From assembly GCF_000686725.1 (NCBI RefSeq), contig NZ_KK366008.1, positions 448,074 through 512,073 on the forward strand: a stretch of DNA of 64,000 nucleotides. The letters are read 5' to 3'. The stretch comes from Clostridium akagii DSM 12554 (lineage in GTDB: Bacteria > Bacillota > Clostridia > Clostridiales > Clostridiaceae). Made by a program: the position numbers and the translations under genes. Numbering within the stretch: position 1 is the stretch's first letter; every line of letters begins with the position of its first letter. The notes under the pieces are model-generated. The model had not been told where the DNA came from. It ran no database searches and saw only the letters and a list, made by a program, of their open reading frames with translations. Positions 28,953 to 37,633 of this stretch are shown piece by piece.

Positions 28953-29375
28953 TTATATTGTAACAATTTCGTCACAATACTCACATCTATATTCTCCTTT
29001 TTCTTCATCTACTAAATTAAATACATGAGTTACATATTTCTCAACAGAAGTAATACATCGTGGGTTTTTGCATTTCAATACATTTTCAACTTTTTTTGGG
29101 AGGCTAAGTTTAATTTTTTCCTTGATTATTTCATTTTCAATTATATTTACTGTAATATTGTGATCTAAAAGACCTAGCATTTTAAAATCTAAATCTATAT
29201 CATTTTCAATTTTAATTATATCTTTTTTCTTATTTTTAGTACTACTTACATTCATAATTAATGCAGTAGGAAAATCTGCATCCTCAAGATTCAAATAATT
29301 ATATATCTTAATGCCGTGACCTGCTTGAATATGGTCTATAACTATACCATTAATTATGCTATTTATAGTAATCAT
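28953..29375 (-). CDS. pyrI: Aspartate carbamoyltransferase regulatory chain
   Basis: 140-aa regulatory subunit binding nucleotide effectors. The C-terminal zinc site has Cys102, Cys107, Cys131 and Cys134. Its ATG shares one base with the pyrB stop (TAATG), so the chains are translationally coupled. A PyrI is absent from Bacillus but usual in Clostridium, and means the enzyme is probably allosteric in addition to PyrR control. Confidence 0.96.
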   Translation of the reverse strand: MITINSIINGIVIDHIQAGHGIKIYNYLNLEDADFPTALIMNVSSTKNKKKDIIKIENDIDLDFKMLGLLDHNITVNIIENEIIKEKIKLSLPKKVENVLKCKNPRCITSVEKYVTHVFNLVDEEKGEYRCEYCDEIVTI

Positions 29376-30298
29376 TAAGCCACCCCCAAAAGTTTTGCCA
29401 TTAATGCCATTCTTACAAACATTCCAAATTTAGCCTGCTTAAAATAGCATGCCCTTGGATCATCATCTACTTCATAGGCTATTTCATTTACCCTTGGTAA
29501 CGGATGTAGAATTATCATATCTTTTTTAGCCAGTTCTAGCTTTTCTTTGTCTAGGATATAACTATCTTTTAGTCTTATATAATCCTCTTCATTAAAAAAC
29601 CTTTCTTTCTGAACTCTAGTCATATAGAGGATATCTAAGTCCCCTATTACTTTTTCTAACTTATGGGCTTCTACAAATTCAATATTATTTTTCTGTAATA
29701 TTTCTTTTTTTATATAATCTGGGATCTTTAATTCATTAGGTGAGATTAAAATAAATTTATTGTTTTTATATCGTGAAAGGGCCTTAATAAGTGAGTGAAC
29801 TGTTCTTCCGAACTTAAGATCACCACATATACCGATTGTTGAATCAGTTAGTTTACCTTTAATATTTTTGATTGTAAGAAGATCAGTTAATGTTTGAGTT
29901 GGATGTTGATGACCTCCGTCTCCTGCATTTATTATAGGTACTTCTGAGTACATAGCCGCAATTTTAGGAGCACCTTCCTTGGGATGCCTCATAGCAACTA
30001 TATCAGCGTAACACCCTACAACCCTTATAGTATCTGCTACAGTTTCTCCCTTGGACACTGAGGTTGAATTTGGTTCTGAAAAGCCAACAACTTGACCGCC
30101 AAGCCTTAACATGGCAGTTTCAAAGCTAAATCTTGTTCTAGTACTTGGTTCATAAAAAAGTGTAGCCAATATTTTACCAAAAGCTATTTTTTCATAGTCC
30201 TCTGGTTTTTCCATTATATTATCTGCTAATTTAAATATTTCGTCTAATTCTTCAATGCTTAGATCCATAGGATCAATTAAACTTCTTCCTTTTAACAT
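29375..30298 (-). CDS. pyrB: Aspartate carbamoyltransferase catalytic chain
   Basis: 307-aa catalytic subunit. Carbamoyl-phosphate motif [13 protein letters not shown] (about 48-60), [10 protein letters not shown], and aspartate-loop HPLPRVNEI near residue 265 are all present. ATG 30298 is chosen, with GAAGGAGG five to six bases upstream; an ATG two codons earlier abuts that sequence. First gene of the pyr operon; its ribosome binding site is part of a second PyrR-loop-like sequence. Confidence 0.97.
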   Translation of the reverse strand: MLKGRSLIDPMDLSIEELDEIFKLADNIMEKPEDYEKIAFGKILATLFYEPSTRTRFSFETAMLRLGGQVVGFSEPNSTSVSKGETVADTIRVVGCYADIVAMRHPKEGAPKIAAMYSEVPIINAGDGGHQHPTQTLTDLLTIKNIKGKLTDSTIGICGDLKFGRTVHSLIKALSRYKNNKFILISPNELKIPDYIKKEILQKNNIEFVEAHKLEKVIGDLDILYMTRVQKERFFNEEDYIRLKDSYILDKEKLELAKKDMIILHPLPRVNEIAYEVDDDPRACYFKQAKFGMFVRMALMAKLLGVA

Positions 30299-30302
30299 AT
30301 TC

Positions 30303-30329
30303 ATCCTCCTTCTTAGTCTCTCTGTACTA
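30303..30329 (-). promoter_or_regulatory. Second PyrR-loop-like sequence overlapping the pyrB ribosome binding site
   Basis: Minus strand AGTACAGAGAGACTAAGAAGG matches the first loop at most conserved positions (CAGAGAGACT, then AAGG) and its 3' part is the pyrB Shine-Dalgarno GAAGGAGG. Binding of PyrR here would hide the ribosome binding site. It could also be a decayed duplicate. Confidence 0.65.
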
Positions 30330-30341
30330 AATTTAAAGGTG

Positions 30342-30371
30342 CAAAAAATGCCTTCCCCTAAAGGAAGGCAT
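30342..30371 (-). terminator. Attenuator terminator of the pyr operon
   Basis: Stem ATGCCTTCC / GGAAGGCAT with a 6-base loop, followed by TTTTTT on the minus strand; located between PyrR loop 1 and pyrB. Confidence 0.9.
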
Positions 30372-30397
30372 AATGATATCAATACTCATTTATTCCT

Positions 30398-30423
30398 GTT
30401 CTACCTTCCCAGTCTCTCTGAAC
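30398..30423 (-). promoter_or_regulatory. PyrR-binding RNA loop 1 in the pyrB leader
   Basis: Minus strand GTTC-AGAGAGACTGGGAAGGTA-GAAC: closing stem GTTC/GAAC around the conserved AGAGAG-CT-AAGG core of the PyrR-binding motif. It is followed 27 bases later by the terminator. Confidence 0.85.
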
Positions 30424-30453
30424 TGAACTTAAAGGCTAATCAATTCGATTATT

Positions 30454-30482
30454 ATATTATCATACCCATAATTTATTGTCAA
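30454..30482 (-). promoter_or_regulatory. pyr operon promoter
   Basis: Minus strand TTGACA (30482-30477), spacer 17, TAATAT (30459-30454). Transcription would start near 30447, 24 bases before PyrR loop 1. The rest of the 30483-30667 gap shows nothing clear beyond the dedA ribosome binding site. Confidence 0.85.
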
Positions 30483-30667
30483 TGCACCCCAATATCCTAT
30501 AATTTCACTTATGCTACAATGTCTAAACAACATCCATTTTGTAAATTTTTTATAACAACGCCTACTTTTCCGTAAATTTATGTGGAAAAATGTTTCTCTA
30601 ACCATTAAAATGAATATGGTGTATAAATAAAATAATTTTACTCGTGTTCTGAAAGGATTGTGTTAAT

Positions 30668-31276
30668 TTGGTTAATCATATTATAAACTTGTTAATTTTA
30701 ATACTAGGAAAACTTGGATACTTCGGAACTTTTTTTGGAATGTTCTTTGAAAGTGCATGTATCCCAATACCAAGCGAAATTACTTTACCTTTGGGTGGTT
30801 ATCTCAGCTTTACAGGTCAATTAAATTTAATACTTGTCATAATCTTTGGTACTGCTGGAGGAACTGCTGGTTCCATATTCGCATATTACATAGGAGCGAA
30901 GGGCGGAAGACCTCTAGTGGAAAAGTATGCTGATAAACTACACCTTTCAAAGGAAAAGATTGATAGTAGTGATGCCTTATTTAATAAGTATGGTGATAAA
31001 ATAATATTTATATCAAGACTTCTCCCTATTATTAGAACCTTCATTTCCCTGCCTGCGGGAATTGCAAAGATGAATTTTGCTAAATTCACCATTTACACTA
31101 TTATTGGTTCTGCAATCTGGAGCTCACTTCTGGTATATTTAGGTTTTGCTATGGGGAAAAATTGGGAAACTATTCGTTCATATTATCATTACTTAGATAT
31201 AGCTGTTGTACTAATAATTGTTGGATTTATAGTGTATAAAATAATTACTCGGAAAAAGCAAAAGAAAACACTGTAA
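30668..31276 (+). CDS. DedA family membrane protein
   Basis: 202-aa polytopic protein of the DedA/SNARE-associated (VTT) family. Family marks: FFESACIPIPSEITLPLGG near residues 28-46, GTAGGTAGSIFAYYIGAKGGRP, and FISRLLPIIRTFISLPAGIAKM. Recent work links DedA proteins to undecaprenyl-phosphate and phosphatidylethanolamine flipping. The start is TTG 30668, ten bases after AAAGGA; no ATG fits. It is divergent from pyrB and ends at a bidirectional terminator. Confidence 0.9.
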   Translation: MVNHIINLLILILGKLGYFGTFFGMFFESACIPIPSEITLPLGGYLSFTGQLNLILVIIFGTAGGTAGSIFAYYIGAKGGRPLVEKYADKLHLSKEKIDSSDALFNKYGDKIIFISRLLPIIRTFISLPAGIAKMNFAKFTIYTIIGSAIWSSLLVYLGFAMGKNWETIRSYYHYLDIAVVLIIVGFIVYKIITRKKQKKTL

Positions 31277-31333
31277 GTAATTAAAAGTTACAAGTTCATG
31301 AATATTTTCTGCTAATGCAGAATAATAGATTAT

Positions 31334-31380
31334 AAAAGTAAGGCAGATGTGTAAACTCATCTGCCTTACTTTTATATATT
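31334..31380. terminator. Bidirectional terminator between dedA and the ABC exporter
   Basis: Perfect 16-bp stem (AAAAGTAAGGCAGATG and complement) around an 8-base loop at 31334-31373. T-rich tails follow on both strands (TATATATTTTTTT on plus, TATAATCTATT on minus). The two genes converge on it. Confidence 0.9.
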
Positions 31381-31416
31381 TTTTTATTTTTCGTTAAGAC
31401 AAAATCCCCTTAACTC

Positions 31417-33162
31417 TTAACGTTGCTCCATTACTTCAAATTGCATATTATAAAGAGAAGCGTACATACCCTCATTCTCCATAAGCATATCATGATTTCC
31501 TCTTTCTATAATTCCTTCCTCTGTTAGAACTAAAATTTCATCTGCATTTCTTATGGTACTAAGCCTATGTGCAATGACTATAGTCGTTCTATTCTTTGAA
31601 AGTTCCTCCAGGGAATTTTGAATAAATTTTTCACTGGCATTATCAAGAGCGGAAGTTGCTTCATCCAAAATTAGTATTGGTGGATTTTTAAGAAATACTC
31701 TAGCGATAGATATTCTCTGCTTTTGCCCACCAGAAAGTTTAACTCCTCTCTCACCTACAAAGGTATCATAACCATCTTCAAGTTCCATAATATAATCATG
31801 TATATTAGCTCTCTTTGCAGCCTCTAGTATTTCTTCATCCGTGGCTTCTTCCTTACCATAAGCAATATTTTCTTTTATAGATCCACCAAACAAATACACC
31901 TCTTGCTGTACAATACCTATTGAGTTTCTAAGTGAGTTTAGTTTTATATCTCTTACATCTATTCCATCTATAGTTATACTTCCTTCAGAAGTTTCATAAA
32001 ATCGTGGAATAAGGCTACAAAATGTAGTTTTTCCACCACCAGAAGGACCAACTATAGCTATCTTTTTGCCTGCAACTATTTTTATATTTATGTTATCAAG
32101 TATTGTTGAACCTTCACCATATCTAAACGTTACATTTTTAAATTCAATATTACCTTTAGTATCATTAAGATTAACCGCACCTTTTTTATCAACAATATCA
32201 GGATTTGTATCAAGTATTTGTAATAGCCTGGTAAATCCAGTTAATCCTCGTTGAAATTGTTCTGTGAAATTCACAAGTTTATCTACAGGATTTAAAAATA
32301 TATTTATATACAATATATATATTACAAGATCAGAAACATTAAAACTTCCACTACTTATAAATATTCCACCAAGTAAAATTACAGAAAGATATAACATTCC
32401 TTGAAAAAAACTATTTCCACTATAATATTTACCCATTATAAAATAACTTTTTTCCTTAGTTTTTAGAAATTCCAAGTTACCTTTTCGAAATTTAGCCGCT
32501 TCTACTTTTTCGTTTGCAAATGATTTAACAACTCTTATACCTGAAAGGGTATCTTGAACTACTGCATTTACATCTGCAATCTTCACTCTATTACTCATAA
32601 ATACTACTTCCATTTTTTTATTGTAATATAATGAAAAATAAAGCATTACTAATGTGAAAAATACTAATAAAAATGTTATTGGAACATTTATACTAAAAAG
32701 AATAGCAAAAGATCCTATTATCTTTATTAGTGAAATGAACAAATCTTCTGGCCCATGGTGTGCTAGTTCTGATATGTCAAACAAATCATTTACTATTCTT
32801 GACATAAGCGTTCCAGTGTTATTATTATCATAATATGAAAAAGAAAGTTTTTGATAATGTTCAAAAAGGTCTCTCCTCATATTTGTTTCCATCTTAGCTC
32901 CCATTATATGGCCCCAAGAAGTTATGAAATATTGGCAAAAATACCTTATTATATACATAACTAATAATGCCCCGCCAAGTATTAAAACATATCTCAATAT
33001 AACATTTTTGTCTTTTAATATATACACATGATTGAGCAAAAATTGTACAATTATAGGAAAAGCTAAATCCACTGCTGATAATATGAGTGCGCAGAACATA
33101 TCTGCCGCAAATAAATTTTTATATGGTTTGTAATACGCAAAAAATCTTTTAAGTTTATTCAT
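31417..33162 (-). CDS. ABC transporter, fused permease and ATPase (multidrug/lipid exporter type)
   Basis: 581-aa half-transporter: six membrane segments in residues about 1-310, then an ATPase with Walker A GPSGGGKTT near 373-381, Q-loop IGIVQQEVYLF, signature LSGGQKQR, Walker B ILILDEATS and H-loop VIAHRLS. This is the type IV exporter fold (MsbA/BmrA/YknV relatives). It probably works as a homodimer since no partner gene is adjacent. The substrate cannot be inferred. Confidence 0.93.
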   Translation of the reverse strand: MNKLKRFFAYYKPYKNLFAADMFCALILSAVDLAFPIIVQFLLNHVYILKDKNVILRYVLILGGALLVMYIIRYFCQYFITSWGHIMGAKMETNMRRDLFEHYQKLSFSYYDNNNTGTLMSRIVNDLFDISELAHHGPEDLFISLIKIIGSFAILFSINVPITFLLVFFTLVMLYFSLYYNKKMEVVFMSNRVKIADVNAVVQDTLSGIRVVKSFANEKVEAAKFRKGNLEFLKTKEKSYFIMGKYYSGNSFFQGMLYLSVILLGGIFISSGSFNVSDLVIYILYINIFLNPVDKLVNFTEQFQRGLTGFTRLLQILDTNPDIVDKKGAVNLNDTKGNIEFKNVTFRYGEGSTILDNINIKIVAGKKIAIVGPSGGGKTTFCSLIPRFYETSEGSITIDGIDVRDIKLNSLRNSIGIVQQEVYLFGGSIKENIAYGKEEATDEEILEAAKRANIHDYIMELEDGYDTFVGERGVKLSGGQKQRISIARVFLKNPPILILDEATSALDNASEKFIQNSLEELSKNRTTIVIAHRLSTIRNADEILVLTEEGIIERGNHDMLMENEGMYASLYNMQFEVMEQR

Positions 33163-33379
33163 TATTAAAATATCACCTTTTCTCTAAAATAATTATAATT
33201 CCCATTTGATAAGAGTAACATTTAATTTTAATTTTATCAACAAGTAGTTTTCCTTTGTTTCTCATCTCTTTTGAATTAATCCCAAAAGCACCTTAAATTA
33301 CATAGGATATGATTTTAGAAACTACACAATATACTAACGTAACACAAACAAATTATTATTTATAAGGAGATGTTTACTA

Positions 33380-33580
33380 ATGGCAAGTAGAGGAAATAGA
33401 GTTTTAGTACCTGAAGCAAAGGAAGCGTTAAATAAATTTAAGTTGGAAGCAGCTCATGAGGTAGGTACTCCTTTATCAGAAGGATACAATGGAGATCTTA
33501 CTTCAAAACAAAATGGTTCTGTTGGTGGCCAAATGGTTAAAAAAATGGTTCAGGATTACGAAAGTAAAATAAGCAAATAG
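33380..33580 (+). CDS. Alpha/beta-type small acid-soluble spore protein
   Basis: 66-aa DNA-binding SASP that coats and protects spore DNA. Both conserved regions are present: KFKLEAAHEVG with the GPR cleavage-site Glu (EAAHEVG) and the C-terminal GSVGGQMVKKMVQ. AAGGAGATG lies before the ATG. A TATACTA at 33330-33336 resembles a sigma-G -10, but no convincing -35 was seen. It proves a spore-forming organism. A strong terminator follows. Confidence 0.96.
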   Translation: MASRGNRVLVPEAKEALNKFKLEAAHEVGTPLSEGYNGDLTSKQNGSVGGQMVKKMVQDYESKISK

Positions 33581-33604
33581 TTGTGTTATTATAAAAAAGA
33601 AAGA

Positions 33605-33674
33605 AGCTGTTTCAAAGTTAGAAATTACTTAGCAATTTCTAACTGCTTGAAACAGCCTCTTTTATTATTTTTTC
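33605..33674 (+). terminator. Terminator of the SASP gene
   Basis: Long hairpin: GCTGTTTCAA / TTGAAACAGC outer arms (33605-33614, 33647-33656) and an inner AGTTAGAAATT / AATTTCTAACT stem, followed by CTCTTTTATTATTTTTT. Confidence 0.92.
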
Positions 33675-33742
33675 ACTATATTGGTATATCTATTTATTAT
33701 TTTTTCTACTTTACTGAAAAATTCTTATTACCTTATAACTTA

Positions 33743-34168
33743 CTACATACATCTAACCCTCATGTTATTCATTGAAGCATATTTATCAGAATTTATCAAA
33801 TCACTTTTTTTGATTATTCCTATAAATATATTGTTATCATCAACAACTGGAGTAAAACCTTGATTTATCATATCATTGGGTAAATCCTCAACCTTACAAT
33901 CTATATGCACAGGTCTAATTACCATTTGTCTTACTATATCTAATATTCCCACTTTATTAAAATCCTTAAATTCTACTTCAGGGGAATTTTTTATCTTACG
34001 GACTAAATCATCTTTTGTAACAGTTCCAACATATATTCCATGGTTATCTAATATAGGAATTTGAATGCAATTATGATATTTCATCTTTTCTAAAATTTGC
34101 CTCACTGTAGAAGTTAATTTACCATATATTACTTCTTTTTTAGGAGTTAAAAAAAACACTATAGTCAT
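33743..34168 (-). CDS. CBS-domain pair protein
   Basis: 141-aa protein made almost only of two CBS motifs (about residues 15-65 and 78-125), e.g. IQIPILDNHGIYVGTVTKDDLVRK and GFTPVVDDNNIFIGIIKKSDLI. Such proteins sense adenosine nucleotides; no effector domain is attached, so its partner is unknown. GAGG is ten bases before the ATG. Downstream of a copy of the three-copy repeat that separates it from cobT. Confidence 0.9.
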   Translation of the reverse strand: MTIVFFLTPKKEVIYGKLTSTVRQILEKMKYHNCIQIPILDNHGIYVGTVTKDDLVRKIKNSPEVEFKDFNKVGILDIVRQMVIRPVHIDCKVEDLPNDMINQGFTPVVDDNNIFIGIIKKSDLINSDKYASMNNMRVRCM

Positions 34169-34359
34169 AACTATTAACCTCTTTCCTTAGATTACTTTTA
34201 CTATAATTATATTATATATGTATTGTTTCAAGATTTCAATAGTTTTTTATCGATTTATCAATAGAACTCTAGTTTTGTTTAACATATTAATAAAATATTC
34301 ATTTATTGTTATTAACCTATACATTAATAACATTAAAACTTGATTTAATTATTTATAAC

Positions 34360-34446
34360 AAAATGAGGATGTAAGTAGATTTGTTTATGCAAACCTACTT
34401 ACATCCTCATTTTATATTTATTGTATACTATCAAAAATAGCTTCCT
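34360..34446 (-). repeat. Three-copy hairpin repeat, copy C
   Basis: Between cobT and the CBS gene. On the minus strand: AAAAATAGC-like remnant of the first hairpin, a TATACAAT box, then the second hairpin with a 19-bp stem AAAATGAGGATGTAAGTAG / complement (34360-34378 with 34395-34413). It shares GTAAGTAG-TTTG-CTACTTACAT and AAAATAG with copies at 49171 and 57661. The first hairpin is decayed here. The second hairpin could also terminate cobT transcripts. Confidence 0.75.
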
Positions 34447-34452
34447 TAATTT

Positions 34453-35535
34453 TTAACTGTTTTTATCAGTTCTTATATCCACATAATTATTTTTATCAAG
34501 TCCTGATTCTTCAAAACAAACCATATTGTTTATTGCATATAAAGCGGTTTCTATTAAATTAAAAGCTAGTGGACATCCCGAACCTTCACCTAAACGCATT
34601 TTTAGATTAAACATAGGTTCAAGTCCAATTTCGTTCATTATAAATATCATACCTGGCTCGGCGGATAAATGAGATGGGAAAATATAATCTTTAACATTAC
34701 TATTTAACCTATATGCACATAATGCTGCCACTGAAGAAATCAATCCATCAATAACTATAGGAACCCTATTCCTTGCAGCTCCTAAAAAGCACCCACAAAT
34801 TCCAGCAATGTCAAATCCGCCTATTTTAGAAATAACGTCCACTATATCATTTTTATCAGGCACATTTACCTCAATTGATCGCTTTACCACTATTTTTTTA
34901 TTTTTTAATTGCTCCTCTGTAAGACCCGAACCTTTACCCACAGCCATATCCACATCAATTCCTAGTAATACACTTAATACAGCTGCAGATGTTGTTGTAT
35001 TTCCAACTCCCATTTCACCAGTTCCAAATAAATTATAACCTTCATTACATAATTCATCTACAGTTTCAATGCCTATTTCTATTGCCCTTATAGTCTGCTC
35101 CCTAGTCATAGCAGGCTCTTTTGCTATGTTTTTTGTTCCATATGCTATTTTTTTATTTATTATTTGTGGATTATTAAAATCTGCATTTACACCAACATCC
35201 ACGATTGTCAAATCTGCTTTCTCCTTTTTAGCTAATACACAAACTCCTGTGGTTCCTTTGGTAAAATTATTCATTACAACTGAGGTTATATTTTGTGGGC
35301 ATGTACTAATTCCTTCTTCCACTACTCCATTATCCCCACACATAATAATTATATTTTTTTTATACTCTTTAATAGCTAAATTCCCTTGAATTCCTGCTAC
35401 CTTGGCAGCAATTTCTTCTAGCAATCCCATACTTCCTATAGGTTTTGATAGATTATCTATAACCTTCCATGCCTTTTTCATTTGTATTTTATTTGAAGGC
35501 ATAATATTTTTTAATGTTTCATTTAATAACTGCAT
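34453..35535 (-). CDS. cobT: Nicotinate-nucleotide--dimethylbenzimidazole phosphoribosyltransferase
   Basis: 360-aa enzyme of lower-ligand activation in cobalamin assembly, forming alpha-ribazole phosphate. Signature stretches: GDNGVVEEGISTCPQNIT (about 68-85), GTGEMGVGNTTTSAAV (about 170-185) and the catalytic Glu region near the end, LRLGEGSGCPLAFNL. A GGGGGGA lies before the ATG. No other cob gene is adjacent and the leader has no cobalamin-riboswitch architecture that I can see, so this may be a stand-alone salvage gene. Confidence 0.96.
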   Translation of the reverse strand: MQLLNETLKNIMPSNKIQMKKAWKVIDNLSKPIGSMGLLEEIAAKVAGIQGNLAIKEYKKNIIIMCGDNGVVEEGISTCPQNITSVVMNNFTKGTTGVCVLAKKEKADLTIVDVGVNADFNNPQIINKKIAYGTKNIAKEPAMTREQTIRAIEIGIETVDELCNEGYNLFGTGEMGVGNTTTSAAVLSVLLGIDVDMAVGKGSGLTEEQLKNKKIVVKRSIEVNVPDKNDIVDVISKIGGFDIAGICGCFLGAARNRVPIVIDGLISSVAALCAYRLNSNVKDYIFPSHLSAEPGMIFIMNEIGLEPMFNLKMRLGEGSGCPLAFNLIETALYAINNMVCFEESGLDKNNYVDIRTDKNS

Positions 35536-35685
35536 ACTGTCCCCCCAATTAAATAATTATTTATATTATACTACTTTATATATGCAAACATTTTATTTTT
35601 CTTTTACTTTCTAATATAACTGAATCATCAGCTTACATTGTTTTGTGCCTACCTAAAGTAAAACCTTTACAGTATATTTATAAAA

Positions 35686-35793
35686 CTATGTATTTATAAG
35701 TGCTAATGCTTGTTCTAATACATTGTTACCATTAATCAAACTAACACTCAGCAGTGGCTTAAAACATACCTCCCGCAAAGTGTTAGTTAACTT
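35686..35793 (-). other. Unexplained structured stretch downstream of the YkuK-like gene
   Basis: In the 258-base gap before cobT the frame of the YkuK-like gene continues open for 35 sense codons after its TAA and ends at TAG (35688-35686). The stretch contains an 8-bp perfect stem CTAACACT / AGTGTTAG (35779-35786 with 35741-35748) enclosing a GC-richer loop (GCGGGAGG ... GCCACTGC). It could be a terminator-like 3' UTR, a structured RNA, or a chance open frame. Confidence 0.3.
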
Positions 35794-36255
35794 TTATTTT
35801 GAATATCTGTCTGCTATTGTTGATGCTGCATAAGAATCTGGTTTAGTTTTACAGTCAAACCCATAGGACCTTACCCACCTAGTTATTTCAGGTATAATAC
35901 TTGATGTAGGTCCACCTTCACCAGCATCCACATGAATACCTATTCCGTAATTGAAATTTTCGTTTTGGAATTTTTTTGAAAGCTTCATGGCAATTTCAAG
36001 GCTCATACTTGTTTCATAAAATAACTTTTCATGAATATTATTTAGCTTTTTTACCCTTTTTATATCATAGAAAAATATCCCACCATGCCCCATTCGATGT
36101 ATTGAAACTACCAGTACAACTTTGGTTAAATCAAAATTTTGGCTATCTGTCCCAACAGCAATATGATATGTTTCCTCAGGCGATTTACCAACAAATTTTT
36201 TTATGATTTGAAACATCTTGTCAAAATCAACATTTCCATAGGTTATACTTCGCAT
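35794..36255 (-). CDS. YkuK-like ribonuclease-H-fold protein (DUF458)
   Basis: 153-aa protein of the DUF458/YkuK family, predicted RNase H-like fold. Matching segments are YHIAVGTDSQNF (first acidic strand), IGIHVDAGEGGPTSSIIPEI and the terminal KPDSYAASTIADRYSK. The biochemical function is not established to my knowledge. The frame also opens at ATG 36273, which has no ribosome binding site; ATG 36255 has a weak TTGGA and matches family starts, so the start is uncertain. Confidence 0.8.
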   Translation of the reverse strand: MRSITYGNVDFDKMFQIIKKFVGKSPEETYHIAVGTDSQNFDLTKVVLVVSIHRMGHGGIFFYDIKRVKKLNNIHEKLFYETSMSLEIAMKLSKKFQNENFNYGIGIHVDAGEGGPTSSIIPEITRWVRSYGFDCKTKPDSYAASTIADRYSK

Positions 36256-36414
36256 ATAATTTCCAACTTTCATAATTAATATTTAGTCATCTGAAAAAAA
36301 TATCAAATAAAGTGATTTGTAATTTCTTTAAGAAGTCATATATATATTATTATTTAATTGTTAAGAAACAATACCTACAAAGGTTAACTTTTAATTGATT
36401 TACATATTAAGGTA

Positions 36415-37599
36415 TCATTCTTTATACATATACGTCCTAGTAATAGGTATTTCATTATTAAGACCTTTAGTAAATAAAAATTGATTGATATCCATAACTC
36501 CATAATGAAATGATGCTGCACAAGCATTTAAATAAAGTCTCCACATTCTTATAAATCTTTCATCTTTTATTTTTCTAACCTCGTCTATTGCTTCTTCAAA
36601 ATTACTTGCCCAACACTCTAGCGTTTTTGCATAATGTAATCTTAAACTTTCAACATCTATTAAATGAAAATCATAATCTGGCATGAGTCCTATAAGTTCC
36701 CTAGTAGATGGTATATATCCTCCTGGAAATATGTATCTTCGTATCCATTCATTAACTTCACCTTCAGTTTGAGCTGTAATACAGTGCAAAAGTGAAATAC
36801 CATGTTCTTTTAGTAATTTATCTACTGTTTCCATGTATATAGGCAAATTTTTTCTGCCAACATGCTCTACCATACCTACACTTACTACTCTGTCAAACAT
36901 TTCACCTGATTTAGTTAGTTCTCTATAATCAAGCAATCTAACCTCTACCAAATCCTCAAGTTTGTTCGCCTTAATTCTTTCATTAACTTTGTCAAACTGC
37001 TCATTACTTAGCGTAACACCCAATGCGTGTACTTTGTATTTTTTAGCTGCTGTAATTATCAGTTCGCCCCAACCACAACCAATATCTAGAATTTTTTGTC
37101 CTTCTTTTAGGTTTAATTTTTTTAGAATATGGTCAACTTTATTTAACTGAGCCTCATATAATGTGTCTTTTTCATTCTGAAAATAAGCACATGAATAACT
37201 CATAGTATCATCTAACCACAGTTTGAAAAAATCATTTCCTAAATCATAATGATATTGTATATCATTTTTGCTCTTTTTAATTGAATTTGTTTTAAATTTA
37301 TTTAATTTTTGAAATATAGCTGCTTTATGTAAGAAACTATCTTTATTTTTATATATTGACTCAATAATTTCTTGAATATTACCTTGAAAATCTATGACAT
37401 TATCCATATATGCTTCACCAAAGGTTAAAAAAGGGTCTTTTAGTGCATCTTTTTTAGATATTTGATCATTTACTAACAGCTTAAATTTAGATTGGCCTTC
37501 TCCAAATTTTTCAGAGGTTCCATCAGGGAACTCTACCTCACAACTATCATAAAATGCATTTTTTACAAATTCAGTCAAGAAAAATTTATCTATATCCAT
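36415..37599 (-). CDS. cfa: Cyclopropane-fatty-acyl-phospholipid synthase
   Basis: 394-aa SAM-dependent enzyme that methylenates unsaturated acyl chains of membrane phospholipids. SAM motif KILDIGCGWGEL is near residues 169-180, followed by GVTLSNEQ, and the bicarbonate-site/catalytic region SVGMVEHVGRKN is present. ATG 37599 has GGAGA eight bases upstream; the frame opens 24 codons earlier inside the preceding gene. It follows the CdaR-like regulator by 34 bases, so it may share its transcript. Confidence 0.95.
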   Translation of the reverse strand: MDIDKFFLTEFVKNAFYDSCEVEFPDGTSEKFGEGQSKFKLLVNDQISKKDALKDPFLTFGEAYMDNVIDFQGNIQEIIESIYKNKDSFLHKAAIFQKLNKFKTNSIKKSKNDIQYHYDLGNDFFKLWLDDTMSYSCAYFQNEKDTLYEAQLNKVDHILKKLNLKEGQKILDIGCGWGELIITAAKKYKVHALGVTLSNEQFDKVNERIKANKLEDLVEVRLLDYRELTKSGEMFDRVVSVGMVEHVGRKNLPIYMETVDKLLKEHGISLLHCITAQTEGEVNEWIRRYIFPGGYIPSTRELIGLMPDYDFHLIDVESLRLHYAKTLECWASNFEEAIDEVRKIKDERFIRMWRLYLNACAASFHYGVMDINQFLFTKGLNNEIPITRTYMYKE

Positions 37600-37633
37600 T
37601 TTTATCATCTCCATTAATATTTTAACATCAATA

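Noticed and set aside
33581-33863. Short plus-strand open frames after the SASP gene
   Set aside because: They cover the SASP terminator and the antisense of the CBS gene, with no ribosome binding site.
35536-35793. Cobalamin riboswitch before cobT, suggested by a GCCACTG on the minus strand
   Set aside because: The other conserved blocks of the B12 riboswitch (long G/C-rich core, B12 box) are absent and the motif is near the upstream gene, about 220 bases from cobT.
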